Part shown: positions 18,209 to 28,033 of the stretch, one piece after another | Layout: each line of letters starts with the position of its first letter | Position numbering within the stretch: the first letter of the stretch is position 1 | NCBI RefSeq assembly: GCF_003415655.1 | Contig: NZ_QRHC01000006.1 | Location: 62,001 to 126,000, forward strand | DNA: 64,000 nucleotides | Reading direction: 5' to 3' | Source of the DNA: Vibrio maerlii | GTDB taxonomy: Bacteria; Pseudomonadota; Gammaproteobacteria; Enterobacterales; Vibrionaceae | Made by a program: the position numbers and the translations under genes | The notes under the pieces: generated by a model | The model's database searches: none | What the model was told of the DNA's origin: nothing | Seen by the model: only the letters and a program-made list of their open reading frames with translations

Positions 18209-19237
18209 TCAACTGTTCAACTCTATGATTTCGTATGAATTAATGACTTTTTTAGGCTCTGCCATTGTATTGTTCGCGAGCTCTAGGGCGAGTGTTGAGA
18301 GTGTGTCGCCGGCCAAAGAAAAGTCTTGGTAGTAACATAAAACCGGGACATCGAGCATTTGTAACAGGTTCAATGTCGCGGTAGAGGTACAGATCGTGAT
18401 GTCCTCGCCGACTTTTTTTCCCTGGGCAATTGCTGCTCTTTTGAGCTGATGGGTGAGATGAACCGAAACCGTGATCACCGCATCACTAGTTGCTACGACC
18501 TCGTTGAGCGCTGATTCCACCTTGGCCTCGTCGGCTAAATCCAGCTTTATTGTGTTTAGGCGGATCCCTTGTGCAAGTTTGTTGTTTGAGGCTGCCTCAA
18601 ACCCTGCTAGCTGGTTGATATAGTGCATATAATTATCATTAGCAGAGATGTAAGTGATGGACTTCTTTCCTTGGCTAATCAAATGTTCAACTGCTTCTTT
18701 GGTAAAAGCATAGTTATCGAAATCGAATTGATGGGTTGGGATTTTGAGATCACTTTGCCCAAAAGTCACCATCGGGATCTGCTTGTTCGCCAGCTTTGAA
18801 ATCCTAAAATCTTTTGGCTCTAGTTGGGTTAAAACAAAGGCGTCAGGTCGAAATTTTGCCAGGTAACTCTCAAATACATCCTTCATCTCTTTGCGGCTGG
18901 TATAGGGCAGGAGTTTCATATTGTAACCGCAACTGTGAAGATTGCTCGAAAAGCCAGCGATGAGGTTGTACTGTGCGGCACCCATAGTCGATGCAGCACC
19001 TAGTCGGTCAAATGGGAGCATAATCGCAATCTCATAGGACTTGCCTGTTCGAAGAGCTTTTCCGGCCAAATTAGGTTGATAGCCTAGCTCTTTTGCGACT
19101 CCCATTACTCGTTCCAATGTATCTGGCTTTACCTGTTCAGGGGAAGCGAATACGCGGCCTACGGTAGCCACTGAGAGGTTCGCTTGGTGAGCGATTTCTT
19201 TGATGGTAACTCTTTTCTTTTTATTCTCTGACGTCAT
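18209..19237 (-). CDS. LacI-family regulator of the adjacent sugar/acid-sugar operon
   Basis: A 342-residue LacI/GalR-type repressor. The N-terminal helix-turn-helix and hinge read VTIKEIAHQANLSVATVGRV then GYQPNLAGKALRTGKS (residues 10-65). The rest is a periplasmic-binding-like effector domain (EIAIMLPFDRLG, FRPDAFVLTQ, PMVTFGQSD, SDAVITVSVHL). It is divergent from the ABC transporter operon at 19437, and palindromic operators lie in the 199-bp spacer. It is therefore probably the local repressor, with the transported carbohydrate or a catabolite as effector. The true ligand is unknown. Confidence 0.92.
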   Translation of the reverse strand: MTSENKKKRVTIKEIAHQANLSVATVGRVFASPEQVKPDTLERVMGVAKELGYQPNLAGKALRTGKSYEIAIMLPFDRLGAASTMGAAQYNLIAGFSSNLHSCGYNMKLLPYTSRKEMKDVFESYLAKFRPDAFVLTQLEPKDFRISKLANKQIPMVTFGQSDLKIPTHQFDFDNYAFTKEAVEHLISQGKKSITYISANDNYMHYINQLAGFEAASNNKLAQGIRLNTIKLDLADEAKVESALNEVVATSDAVITVSVHLTHQLKRAAIAQGKKVGEDITICTSTATLNLLQMLDVPVLCYYQDFSLAGDTLSTLALELANNTMAEPKKVINSYEIIELNS

Positions 19238-19325
19238 AAAAACTACTTATTGATCACACATTTAAAGATTGATAGGGGACGACAAGTTGACAGTCAAGAT
19301 TATACAGAATATTTTTACAAAACAA

Positions 19326-19388
19326 ATGAGAACGTTATCATTTTTATGAGTTCTCGTTTTTTATGATGATAAATGAGAACGTTCTCAT
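19326..19388. promoter_or_regulatory. Two LacI-type operators between regulator and transporter
   Basis: ATGAGAACGTTCTCAT at 19373-19388 is a perfect 16-bp palindrome with the central CG typical of LacI-family sites. ATGAGAACGTTATCAT at 19326-19341 is the same site with one mismatch, 47 bp away. Both lie in the divergent promoter region, the distal one 48 bp before the binding-protein start. Confidence 0.85.
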
Positions 19389-19436
19389 AATAACTATTTA
19401 ATTTAACGTGAAACATTACTCTACGTGGAGAAACCA

Positions 19437-20660
19437 ATGAAAGGGAAAATGACCAAGCTTGCACTTGCCAGCCTCCTTGCTTCTAGTGGCATGAACGTAT
19501 TTGCAGAAGAAGTATCAGTTGTTCATTTTTGGGTAACAGGAAGTGAATCCAAAGCGCTATCTGTGATATCGGATGATGTAAAGGATCAGGGCTTTGAGTG
19601 GAAAGACATATCGGGTAATAACCGCAGTACGGCGATTTCACTGTTTAACAATATGCGTGCAGCCAACCAACCTGTAGAAGCGGTAATTTGGCAACCAGGC
19701 CCTGGTCTTCATGAGATGGTTGATGCAGACCAGGTACGAAACCTTGATGGGCTTGCAGAAAGGCTTGCGTGGGATGAGAACTTCTACTCTTCGGTTCAAG
19801 AGTTAAGTAAGTACAAAGGATCATATTACTCCGTGCCGACCAACATTCATGGTGCTAACTGGATGTTCTATTCAAAAGAGGTGCTAGAAAAAGCTCAAGT
19901 AGAGCCACCAAAGAGTTGGCAAGAGTTTATGGAAGCTGCCCCTAAAATTCAGAAAGCGGGTTATATCCCACTGGCTTTAGGGGGCGAAGCTTGGCAAGAG
20001 CGCATTTTGTTCATGTCTCTCGCTTTAGGTGAAGGCGGTAAAGCTTGGTTCGATGATGTTTTCCTCAACGGAAATATCGAACAGCTTGACAGTGAAAAAG
20101 GTCGAAAAATCGTCTCCATGTTCCGCGACTTGAATCAATTTGTTGATAACGGCTCTCCGGGTCGAAACTGGAATGATACGACGGCGTTGTTAATTCAAGA
20201 CAAAGCCGCGTTCCAATTCATGGGCGATTGGGCAAAGGGTGAATTTGCCGCTGCAGGGCAGAAAGCTAATGTTGATTATGGCTGTTCGGTCGCTCCTGGT
20301 TATGAAGCGTTAATGGTTCAGGTGGATAACTTTATTGCACCTGTTGGCGCAAATCAAACCGCTCAAGATGCATTTATCAAAGCCGCAACTTCAGCGGAAT
20401 CTCAAGAGCAGTTTGCGTCATACAAAGGCTCGTTGCCGATTCGAAAAGATGCCAGTGTCGACCACTTAGATGCATGTGTCGGTTATGCCTTCAACTTACT
20501 TGAAGACAGTAACAAGCAAACATTGAATCCAACTCAGGTCATGTCGCCTGATGCGATGGGTGCCCTAATGGATGCGGTGACTAATTACTGGAATAACCCT
20601 CGTGTATCCGTAGACCAGGGTGTTAGTTCTATCATCGCTTCTGTAAGGATGGCTCAGTAA
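19437..20660 (+). CDS. CUT1 ABC transporter, carbohydrate-binding protein
   Basis: A 407-residue periplasmic solute-binding protein (family 1). The signal peptide reads MKGKMTKLALASLLASSGMN then VFA. Typical segments are VSVVHFWVTGSESKALSVIS at the mature N-terminus, SVPTNIHGANWMFYSKEVLE, AAFQFMGDWAKGEFAAAGQK and APVGANQTAQDAFIKA. ATG 19437 has GGAG 6 nt upstream; the frame also opens with GTG at 19425. It is first in a five-gene operon with two permeases, an ATPase and an acid-sugar dehydratase, so the ligand is plausibly a sugar acid or an oligosaccharide containing one. Confidence 0.92.
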   Translation: MKGKMTKLALASLLASSGMNVFAEEVSVVHFWVTGSESKALSVISDDVKDQGFEWKDISGNNRSTAISLFNNMRAANQPVEAVIWQPGPGLHEMVDADQVRNLDGLAERLAWDENFYSSVQELSKYKGSYYSVPTNIHGANWMFYSKEVLEKAQVEPPKSWQEFMEAAPKIQKAGYIPLALGGEAWQERILFMSLALGEGGKAWFDDVFLNGNIEQLDSEKGRKIVSMFRDLNQFVDNGSPGRNWNDTTALLIQDKAAFQFMGDWAKGEFAAAGQKANVDYGCSVAPGYEALMVQVDNFIAPVGANQTAQDAFIKAATSAESQEQFASYKGSLPIRKDASVDHLDACVGYAFNLLEDSNKQTLNPTQVMSPDAMGALMDAVTNYWNNPRVSVDQGVSSIIASVRMAQ

Positions 20661-20661
20661 T

Positions 20662-21525
20662 ATGAAACGCTATTTAAAAAGCCAACATGTGGTTTTAGCC
20701 CCCATCATAATTGCCATAGTTTTGGTCTTTTATGGTCCGCTTTTGTGGACGCTGTTGATTTCCTTTACTTCATCTAAAGTATTGCCGACATATGACTTTG
20801 TTGGGTTTGCACAGTATGAGAGGTTGCTAGCGAATATCCGTTGGCAGACCGCAGTCGACAACATGTTCATATTCGGATTCTTATATGTGTTCTTTTGTCT
20901 AGCTATTGGCTTTTTTATAGCGGTTCTCATTGACCAGAAAATTCGAATGGAATCGGGTTTTCGCACGGCTATGCTGTATCCACTTGCCATTTCATTCATC
21001 GTAACGGGTTTGGTATGGCAGTGGATATTGCATCCTGAAATAGGCTTTCAAACGATTGTAAGGAGTATGGGTTTTGAATCCTTTACGTTTGATTGGTTAG
21101 CAAGATATGACAAGTCTATTTATGTCGTCGTCATTGCAGCAGTCTGGCACTCAGCAGGGTTGGTGATGGCACTCATGTTAGCGGGTCTACGTGGTGTTGA
21201 TGACGATATATGGAAAGCCTCACAAGTGGATGGTATTGCTCGTTGGAAGATGTACCTTTTTATCATCATTCCAATGATCAAAGGCATGTTTATTACCGCC
21301 ACGATCATACTTATTACGCACGTATTGAAGTCTTATGACCTGGTTGTGGCATTGACTAAGGGTGGCCCTGGGTTCTCCTCAGACATACCGAGCAAGTTCA
21401 TCGTTGATCATTTATTTGATAGGGCAAACATCGGTTTTGCCAGCGCGGCAGCGGTATACATGTTGCTTATTATGGTCGCGATACTGACACCTTTCGTTTT
21501 AATTAAAAAGCTAAAAAGGGTTTAA
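20662..21525 (+). CDS. CUT1 ABC transporter permease (MalF/UgpA type)
   Basis: A 287-residue inner-membrane permease with six predicted membrane segments. The coupling-loop EAA motif is visible as DIWKASQVDGIARWKMYLFI (about residues 185-205), followed by LTKGGPGFSSDI, typical of the MalF/UgpA class. It starts one base after the binding-protein stop, so translation is coupled. It pairs with the next permease. Confidence 0.93.
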   Translation: MKRYLKSQHVVLAPIIIAIVLVFYGPLLWTLLISFTSSKVLPTYDFVGFAQYERLLANIRWQTAVDNMFIFGFLYVFFCLAIGFFIAVLIDQKIRMESGFRTAMLYPLAISFIVTGLVWQWILHPEIGFQTIVRSMGFESFTFDWLARYDKSIYVVVIAAVWHSAGLVMALMLAGLRGVDDDIWKASQVDGIARWKMYLFIIIPMIKGMFITATIILITHVLKSYDLVVALTKGGPGFSSDIPSKFIVDHLFDRANIGFASAAAVYMLLIMVAILTPFVLIKKLKRV

Positions 21526-21528
21526 TGC

Positions 21529-22437
21529 ATGAGCACGATATCTTTAGCGTCATCCGAGGCACCCATTGCCGTTCCGAGGAAGAAGAAGAAAATAACCACT
21601 CAGAAAGTGGTGGTGTATATTTTCTTATTCCTGTGCTCTATCTATTTCTTATTGCCTCTTTACATCATGGTCATTACATCATTTAAGGAGATGGAAGAAA
21701 TCAGGCTAGGCAACATCCTTGCATGGCCACAAGAGTTTTCATTTTATGCGTGGGATAAAGCATGGAACAGCTCCTGCTCAGGCACATCTTGTCAGGGGAT
21801 CAAGGTTGGGTTTATCAACTCATTAAAGATTGTGATCCCCTCGACTATTATTTCGGTTGTCCTTGCTGCAATCAGTGGTTATGCACTGGCACTTTGGAAA
21901 GTTCGATGGGGGAATTTGATTCTTTCCGCCTTGATGTTAGGCGCATTTGTACCGTATCAAGTCATCCTATATCCGTTGGTTAAGTTGATGGCGCTAACCG
22001 GACTCTATGGAACACTCCCTGGTGTGGTGCTTATTCACGTGATGTTTGGTTTACCCATTCATACGCTTATTTTTAGAAATTACTATGCAGCACTGCCAAG
22101 TGATTTGATTAAAGCGGCTCTCATTGATTCCGGGGATTTCTTTAAAATTTTCTTCCATATTATTTTGCCTCTGTCATCCAGCATCTTAATCGTCAGTACT
22201 ATTTTGCAGGTGACCGCAATCTGGAATGACTACCTGATTGGTCTTACGTTTGCAGGTATAGATAACTTACCGATGACCGTGATGCTGAATAACATTGTTA
22301 ATTCAACGTTTGGAGTAAAAGAGTACAACGTCGATATGGCAGTGACGATGATTACAGCTTTGCTGCCACTTGTTGTGTATTTATTTGCGGGCAAGTTCTT
22401 TATCAGAGGCATTACCAGTGGCGCAGTGAAAGGTTAG
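21529..22437 (+). CDS. CUT1 ABC transporter permease (MalG/UgpE type)
   Basis: A 302-residue permease with six predicted membrane segments and a basic cytoplasmic N-terminus (VPRKKKKITTQK). The MalG-type EAA loop reads LIKAALIDSGDFFKIFFHII (about residues 190-210). The insertion NSSCSGTSCQGIKVGFINSL between the first two membrane segments is typical of this branch, and its two cysteines could form a periplasmic disulphide. It starts three bases after the previous gene. Confidence 0.93.
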   Translation: MSTISLASSEAPIAVPRKKKKITTQKVVVYIFLFLCSIYFLLPLYIMVITSFKEMEEIRLGNILAWPQEFSFYAWDKAWNSSCSGTSCQGIKVGFINSLKIVIPSTIISVVLAAISGYALALWKVRWGNLILSALMLGAFVPYQVILYPLVKLMALTGLYGTLPGVVLIHVMFGLPIHTLIFRNYYAALPSDLIKAALIDSGDFFKIFFHIILPLSSSILIVSTILQVTAIWNDYLIGLTFAGIDNLPMTVMLNNIVNSTFGVKEYNVDMAVTMITALLPLVVYLFAGKFFIRGITSGAVKG

Positions 22438-22446
22438 ATAAAAATT

Positions 22447-23559
22447 ATGGCAACTATAGAACTCAAAAACATCGATAAAATATACGCTGGAAAAACACAC
22501 GTACTAAAAAATATCACGCATACGATTAAGTCCGGTGAATTTACCGTTTTGCTGGGGCCTTCTGGCTGTGGAAAATCAACGCTGCTGAATATTATTGCGG
22601 GTTTGGAAGAGGTGGAAGGAGGTTGTGTTTATATTGATGGCAAAGACGTCACAGACTTGCCCCCTAAGGAACGAGACATCGCCATGGTGTTCCAGTCCTA
22701 CGCTCTATATCCGACCAAAAGCGTGAGAGGCAACATGGAATTTGGCCTCAAAATGGCGGGGGTTAAGAAAGAAGTGAGAGAGGCAAAGGTAAAGGAAGTG
22801 GCTGAGTTACTTCAGATCACCGAATTGCTTGATAGAAAACCCTCTCAACTTTCCGGTGGGCAAAGGCAACGTGTCGCCATTGGACGTGCATTGGTTCGGG
22901 ATGCAAAGGTCTTCTTGTTTGATGAGCCGCTCTCGAATCTTGATGCGAAACTGCGAGCAGAAATGCGCAGTGAAATTAAGCTCCTTCATGAAAAGCTTGG
23001 GAAAACGATGATCTACGTGACTCATGACCAAGTGGAGGCAATGACGATGGGAACGAATATCGTTGTGATGAATGAAGGCATTATTCAACAATCAGACAGT
23101 TCAAAAAATGTCTACATGCAACCAGAAAATCTTTTTGTTGCAGGCTTTTTAGGGTCGCCTCCGATTAACAAAATTAACGGCCAATTTATCAAGGAAAAGC
23201 AGAACAAGTATTTTGAATTTGGCAATGGTACGCGCATTGAATTGTCCGGTTATGACTTTTCGAGAGAACCTTACGATGGCGAAGAGTTGGTACTTGCGAT
23301 ACGACCAGAGAATATTAAAGAGCCCGATAGTGCGGAGAAAGCAAAGACCTTCACATTTGATGTAGAACTGGCCGAGCCTCTGGGTTATAGCGCATTAATT
23401 AAATGCAATTTGGGTCAAAATAAAATCATATCGCGCGTTTCATATGATTACTACGAAAGTGTTCAAGACAGTAAAAGCATCGACTTAGCTTTTGACTTGG
23501 ACAAGTTACTAATTTTCGAATCTCAATCTGGAAAGCTGTTGAAAGCGAATCTGGCATAA
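22447..23559 (+). CDS. CUT1 ABC transporter ATPase (MalK/UgpC type)
   Basis: A 370-residue ATPase. Walker A is GPSGCGKST (about residues 38-46), the Q-loop VFQSYALYP, the signature LSGGQRQR, Walker [17 protein letters not shown] and the switch histidine YVTHDQ. After the ATPase domain (about 1-235) there is a TOBE/MOP-like regulatory domain ([11 protein letters not shown]), as in MalK and UgpC. It lies 9 bp after the second permease. Energises the importer encoded here. Confidence 0.95.
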   Translation: MATIELKNIDKIYAGKTHVLKNITHTIKSGEFTVLLGPSGCGKSTLLNIIAGLEEVEGGCVYIDGKDVTDLPPKERDIAMVFQSYALYPTKSVRGNMEFGLKMAGVKKEVREAKVKEVAELLQITELLDRKPSQLSGGQRQRVAIGRALVRDAKVFLFDEPLSNLDAKLRAEMRSEIKLLHEKLGKTMIYVTHDQVEAMTMGTNIVVMNEGIIQQSDSSKNVYMQPENLFVAGFLGSPPINKINGQFIKEKQNKYFEFGNGTRIELSGYDFSREPYDGEELVLAIRPENIKEPDSAEKAKTFTFDVELAEPLGYSALIKCNLGQNKIISRVSYDYYESVQDSKSIDLAFDLDKLLIFESQSGKLLKANLA

Positions 23560-23579
23560 ATCATAACTATAGGCTAATT

Positions 23580-24779
23580 ATGCAACCGACTATTATTACC
23601 GATATTGAAGTAATTTTTACTAAACCTAAGGACCACAATTTAGTGGCGGTGAAAGTCTACACGGCAAATGATGTGTATGGGTTAGGATGTGCGACCTTCC
23701 AACAACGCCCTCTAGCTGTAAAAAACGTTATTGAGGAGTATTTGAAGCCACTCCTGATTGGCAGAGACGCCAACAACATTAGTGACCTGTGGAATATGAT
23801 GATGGTCAATGCGTATTGGCGAAATGGTCCAGTGCTCAATAATGCCATCAGTGGGGTTGATATGGCGCTGTGGGATATTAAGGGTAAGTTGGCGAATATG
23901 CCGCTGTATCAACTGTTGGGTGGTAAAGCGAAAGACGCCATCGACGTTTACTATCATGCCGACGGCGCGACACCAGAAGAAGTGGAGGCCAATGCTAGAG
24001 CGTTAATGGATAAGGGCTTTCGTCATATCCGTTGTCAAATGGGTTTGTATGGGGGGAAAGCAGCTATCCCTCATTTGAATAAAGAACAAACCCATGGCGC
24101 TTATTATGATCAGAAGACATACATGCGCAGTGTTGTGACCTTATTTAAGCACCTGCGTGAAACATTGGGCTACGAGGTTGAGTTGCTTCATGACATTCAT
24201 GAACGTTTACCACCTATTCAGGCCATCCAATTGATTAAAGATCTTGAACCCTATAAGCCGTACTTTATTGAAGATCCATTACCTCCTCACCAGACGGAAT
24301 GGTTGGAAAATGTTCGAAGCCAATGTGCGACGCCGATTGCAATTGGAGAACTTTTCAACAATCCAATGGAATGGAGAAGTATCGTTGAGAAACGTCAACT
24401 GGATTTCATGCGTGTACATATTAGCCAAATTGGGGGGATCACTCCCGCGCTCAAGCTTGCAAATTTATGTGAGAATTATGGCGTCAGAATGGCTTGGCAT
24501 GGCCCGCAGGATATGACTCCAATCGGGCATAGCGTTAATCTGCATTTGAATATTGCTCTATCGAACTCTGCCATTCAAGAATGGGATGCCCCGAACGACA
24601 ACTTACGTCAGATCTTCCCGGGAGTGGTAGAGGCGGAGAATGGCTACCTATACGCATCTGATATACCGGGTATTGGTGTCGATCTTGATGTAGAGTTAGC
24701 AAAGCAGTTTGAACTCGATTGGGGAGTACAAGAGTGGACTCAATCCCGAACTCCAAATGGTGCGATACATACTCCATAA
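23580..24779 (+). CDS. Enolase-superfamily acid-sugar dehydratase (RspA/ManD-like)
   Basis: A 399-residue member of the mannonate dehydratase (RspA/ManD) branch of the enolase superfamily. Metal ligands are visible as Asp205 (LLHDIHERL), Glu231 (FIEDPLPP) and Glu257 (AIGELFNN), with His207, His307 (AWHGPQDM) and Glu334 (IQEWD) completing the active site expected for the family. These enzymes dehydrate aldonic acids such as D-mannonate or D-gluconate to 2-keto-3-deoxy products; many are slow and some have signalling roles. Sitting last in the transport operon, it probably acts on the imported compound. The exact substrate cannot be read from sequence. Confidence 0.88.
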   Translation: MQPTIITDIEVIFTKPKDHNLVAVKVYTANDVYGLGCATFQQRPLAVKNVIEEYLKPLLIGRDANNISDLWNMMMVNAYWRNGPVLNNAISGVDMALWDIKGKLANMPLYQLLGGKAKDAIDVYYHADGATPEEVEANARALMDKGFRHIRCQMGLYGGKAAIPHLNKEQTHGAYYDQKTYMRSVVTLFKHLRETLGYEVELLHDIHERLPPIQAIQLIKDLEPYKPYFIEDPLPPHQTEWLENVRSQCATPIAIGELFNNPMEWRSIVEKRQLDFMRVHISQIGGITPALKLANLCENYGVRMAWHGPQDMTPIGHSVNLHLNIALSNSAIQEWDAPNDNLRQIFPGVVEAENGYLYASDIPGIGVDLDVELAKQFELDWGVQEWTQSRTPNGAIHTP

Positions 24780-24923
24780 TTGTTGTTTGAGCCGGAGTTA
24801 ACCTCAGCTTGCTTTCAGAAATGCTTGGCATTAATCATGGCATGACTGGAGGCAAAGCTCGGCTCTATCAGCATGTTTTTTAATTGCCTACCTGATCTTG
24901 ATTTCATTATAAAGCGATCATAT

Positions 24924-24954
24924 AAAGGGTTTGATGATGCATCAGACTCTTTTT
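24924..24954 (+). terminator. Terminator of the sugar-acid operon
   Basis: A 13-bp RNA stem with two G-U pairs (AAAGGGUUUGAUG with CAUCAGACUCUUU, 3-nt loop) followed by a T-run, about 145 bp after the dehydratase stop. The remaining spacer up to 25117 shows no gene. Confidence 0.7.
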
Positions 24955-25117
24955 ATCCCGCGGGCCTTCTAGCTAATTTTTCTCACTCCGAAATATTCCT
25001 TTTTATGCCAGTAGTTCATCAAAACTTTTATGCGGCCTAGCAATAAAAAGCTTCGATATCGCGACATAAGCTACACTTTTACCGTAAAACTGAACCCTAA
25101 TTTCTAGAGGCTAGTTA

Positions 25118-26470
25118 ATGGACTATCAGAGTAAAACATATAAAGAAGTTTACTTTTGGGCTTACGCTAATTTGGCAATGGCTCATATTGCATTGAAGGA
25201 ATCGGCTGTTGAGTATCACCCACGGCATTATGGTCTTAGAAAAAAAATTTACAATGATTTATCAAATAGTCAGATCAGAATTCGTTCATTGTTTGATGAT
25301 GAAAAAGCAAAAATAATGCAATCGAATATTTGTAGCTACTGCGGCTGTAATGAGTCCATAGCGATTGACCATTTATTACCTAGAGACAGAGGTGGTTCTG
25401 ATTCGGGTGACAACTTAATACCGGCCTGTAAATCGTGCAATAGTTCAAAAAGCTCGAAAGATATGTTGAGTTGGGTTAGAGCAAGAGGAAAGAAACCTTC
25501 CATATTGCTCTATAGACGATATTTGAAGTTAGCTATTTCATACTGTAATGACCATAATTTGATGGAAAAGGCCGTATCTTCTTCAATATCGATCCCGTTT
25601 GACATTGAAGCGTTGTACGAAAGTGAAATACCGTTGTTAGGTTTAAAGCTTGAGAGTTGTTCCGATGAGAGAGCGGAGAACCAACAGCTTCTGGGTATTC
25701 CAATGCGAATAGCAAACTGGAACTTAGAGCGAGCCAATAATAAACGGCAACTCGTTCGAGCTCTTGAGCAGATAAAACTGATTGATGCCGCAATTATTGG
25801 ATTAACGGAGTTAACGCCAAGCGTTGAGTGTCCTGATTATGAATACTCTTTGCTCTCTATCCCCTTTGAATCAGAGCCGTCAGATATATCTGCTGGAATA
25901 TTTTCAAAATGGCCCATAGTTGAACCCATAGATACATATGATTCAAGGCTAGCTGTTTGCGCAAGGATCAGAACTTCGTTGGGCGACATATTGGTTTACG
26001 TGTGCATTATTCCATATGCTATGTCTGCTGTGCGTGGTGGGAAGTTCGGTAATCAAGGTTACAAGCCATGGCAAATGCATCGCGAACATGTTGATATGCT
26101 AAATAAAGACTGGAGAAAAATTCAACGTGAGAATAGTGATGCTCCATTGATTGCTTTAGGGGACTTTAATCAAGTTCGTGATGATATGCCTGGCGGTTAT
26201 GGGCCCCAAGACTGCAGAGACAAATTAACCACTGTATTAGAAAACAACGCATTGGATTGTTTGACAGATATTAATTTTGCAGAGTTGGGTTATCTGTCAC
26301 CTGATCCAAAGACCGGAAAAATAAGAAGGAACATAGACCATATATGTGTGCCAAAAGCGTTAGTCGATGAGTTAAAGAAAATCGAAGTTGGGGCTTGGGA
26401 TCACTTCAACGAGAAAATGCAAAAGATGTCTGATCATAATGGTACTTATGTCGACCTATTTATCGATTAA
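25118..26470 (+). CDS. HNH endonuclease fused to EEP (DNase I-like) phosphodiesterase domain
   Basis: A 450-residue protein with two nuclease-type domains. An N-terminal region (1-65) of unknown type precedes a zinc-ribbon HNH domain: C72-x2-C75, IDH at 83-85, RDRGG, N99 and C104-x2-C107-N108. After a helical linker, residues 196-450 form an endonuclease/exonuclease/phosphatase domain: RIANWNLE (N202, E204), GLTEL (E231), ALGDFN (D349, N351), NIDHI (D407, H408) and SDH (D439, H440). The usual THL histidine after the central strand is not evident (VYVCIIPY instead). AGAGG lies 7 nt before the ATG. It stands alone between two core operons and looks more AT-rich than they do, suggesting acquisition. 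A defence or DNA-processing role is a guess. Confidence 0.85.
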   Translation: MDYQSKTYKEVYFWAYANLAMAHIALKESAVEYHPRHYGLRKKIYNDLSNSQIRIRSLFDDEKAKIMQSNICSYCGCNESIAIDHLLPRDRGGSDSGDNLIPACKSCNSSKSSKDMLSWVRARGKKPSILLYRRYLKLAISYCNDHNLMEKAVSSSISIPFDIEALYESEIPLLGLKLESCSDERAENQQLLGIPMRIANWNLERANNKRQLVRALEQIKLIDAAIIGLTELTPSVECPDYEYSLLSIPFESEPSDISAGIFSKWPIVEPIDTYDSRLAVCARIRTSLGDILVYVCIIPYAMSAVRGGKFGNQGYKPWQMHREHVDMLNKDWRKIQRENSDAPLIALGDFNQVRDDMPGGYGPQDCRDKLTTVLENNALDCLTDINFAELGYLSPDPKTGKIRRNIDHICVPKALVDELKKIEVGAWDHFNEKMQKMSDHNGTYVDLFID

Positions 26471-26621
26471 GGTTAGTGTCTATCACAAGGGCTCATTACC
26501 GCAAAAGGAATAAGCGTGCGTTACATGGCGTGCAATGCGTCTGTTTTGCCCACATAAATGTTCTTCGATGGTTAAATCACGAAATTGTGAAATGCTTGTA
26601 TTTTTATCCAACTAATACTAC

Positions 26622-26722
26622 CTACGTAGTTTTTACACATCTATGTTGGTCTTTGATTATTACTCATTGATTTTAATGCCTTAATTTATTGGGAAGCATA
26701 TTTCCTACGTAAAACTACGTAG
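26622..26722. promoter_or_regulatory. TACGTA boxes upstream of the TRAP transporter
   Basis: Three TACGTA hexamers lie in the 395-bp spacer before dctP: 26623-26628 (within CTACGTAG), 26706-26711 and 26716-26721 (again CTACGTAG). The last two start 10 bp apart, one helical turn. Symmetric sites of this kind are commonly bound by LuxR/NarL-type response regulators, and such a regulator is encoded downstream of the transporter. The rest of 26471-26865 shows no gene. Confidence 0.45.
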
Positions 26723-26865
26723 AACTAAGGTCTAATGCTGTTTGCATTTACATCGAGATTGTCGGTGTTAGTGCTGATGTTAAATTGCTTTTCTTTGTCC
26801 ATAGTGCATCTTGCAAGCCCGAGCAGGCGACTTGGGATAGTCATAAATGTAAATGGACGATAACG

Positions 26866-27960
26866 ATGAATGTAATCAATAAGACAGTAGCGCGCGCGTT
26901 TAAACGTGTAGCGATTACCGCAGCAACATGTCTAGCACTAGTGAGTACCGGTTCTGTAGCAGCAGACAAGGTATACCGGTTAAAGCTTGCAGAGACCTGG
27001 GGGCCAAACTTCCCTATTTTTGGTGATGCGACCAAAAATATGGCGAAGATGGCGGAAGAGATGTCTAACGGGCGTCTACAGATCCGAATTGACTCAGCAA
27101 ATAAACACAAAGCACCACTGGGTGTGTTTGATATGGTGAAATCGGGTCAGTACGATATGGGTCACTCGGCGTCTTACTACTGGAAAGGTAAAGTACCTAA
27201 TACGCTTTATTTCACATCTATGCCTTTCGGTATGCTACCTACAGAACAATACGCATGGTTCTACTACGGTGGTGGTATGGAGCTAATGGAGAAGGTGTAC
27301 TCTCCACACAATCTAATGTCATTTCCTGGTGGTAACACAGACGTACAGATGGGTGGTTGGTTCCAAAAAGAGATCAACTCAGTCGAAGACCTTCAAGGCC
27401 TTAAAATGCGAATCCCTGGTTTTGCGGGTGAGATCCTAGCAGAGCTTGGTGCTAAACCGACTAACATCGCTCCGGGTGAGCTATACACCTCTCTAGAGCG
27501 TCGTACCATTGATGCACTAGAATGGGTAGGCCCTTCACTTGACCTTCGCATGGGTTTCCACAAAATCGCACCTTATTACTACACAGGTTGGCATGAGCCG
27601 GCGACTGAGCTTCAATTCCTTGTGAACAAACGTACTTGGGATCGTCTACCAGCAGATCTTCAGGCTATCTTAAGCGTCGCGATGAAAACCGCTGCTTACG
27701 ACATGTACACACAATCTAAGCATGAAAGTGGTAAGAACTGGGCTTCAATCCAGTCTGAATACCCAGATGTGAAGGTTAAGAACTTCCCTGATGAGGTGAT
27801 GAGTGCACTTCGTGAAGCAAATGATCGTTTGCTAAAAGCGCACGCAGATAAAGACGCAATGGCGAAAGAGATCCAACAATCTCAAGCGGACTACCTAAAT
27901 CAGGTTCGCCCATGGTCCGACATTTCTCACCGTGCGTACTTAAACAGCCAAGCACAGTAA
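26866..27960 (+). CDS. dctP: TRAP transporter solute-binding protein (DctP family)
   Basis: A 364-residue periplasmic receptor. The signal peptide covers MNVINKTVARAFKRVAITAA and runs to VAA before DKVYRLKLAETWGPNF. The DctP family is evident from VKSGQYDMGHSASYYW, LKMRIPGFAGEILAELGAKP (with the conserved ligand-binding arginine in MRIPG) and RRTIDALEWVGPSLDLRMGF. The MRIPGFAGEIL and EWVGPS blocks resemble receptors for 2-oxo or other carboxylic acids. ATG 26866 gives the proper signal peptide. A hairpin after the gene probably makes its transcript more abundant than the permease genes. Confidence 0.93.
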   Translation: MNVINKTVARAFKRVAITAATCLALVSTGSVAADKVYRLKLAETWGPNFPIFGDATKNMAKMAEEMSNGRLQIRIDSANKHKAPLGVFDMVKSGQYDMGHSASYYWKGKVPNTLYFTSMPFGMLPTEQYAWFYYGGGMELMEKVYSPHNLMSFPGGNTDVQMGGWFQKEINSVEDLQGLKMRIPGFAGEILAELGAKPTNIAPGELYTSLERRTIDALEWVGPSLDLRMGFHKIAPYYYTGWHEPATELQFLVNKRTWDRLPADLQAILSVAMKTAAYDMYTQSKHESGKNWASIQSEYPDVKVKNFPDEVMSALREANDRLLKAHADKDAMAKEIQQSQADYLNQVRPWSDISHRAYLNSQAQ

Positions 27961-28033
27961 CCCACAATCCAACAGCAGAGTAAGTCCAAAGTGGATTTGC
28001 TCTGCAAAGCCCAAGAAAATTCATATAAAAACT

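Noticed and set aside
26471..26620. Possible integron attC-like end after the HNH-EEP gene
   Set aside because: The sequence has a CACAAGGGCTC-type stretch but no matching inverse core site, and no integron integrase or second cassette is present.
26476..26670. Plus-strand 64-codon frame after the HNH-EEP gene
   Set aside because: No ribosome site, and it overlaps the first TACGTA box; probably chance.
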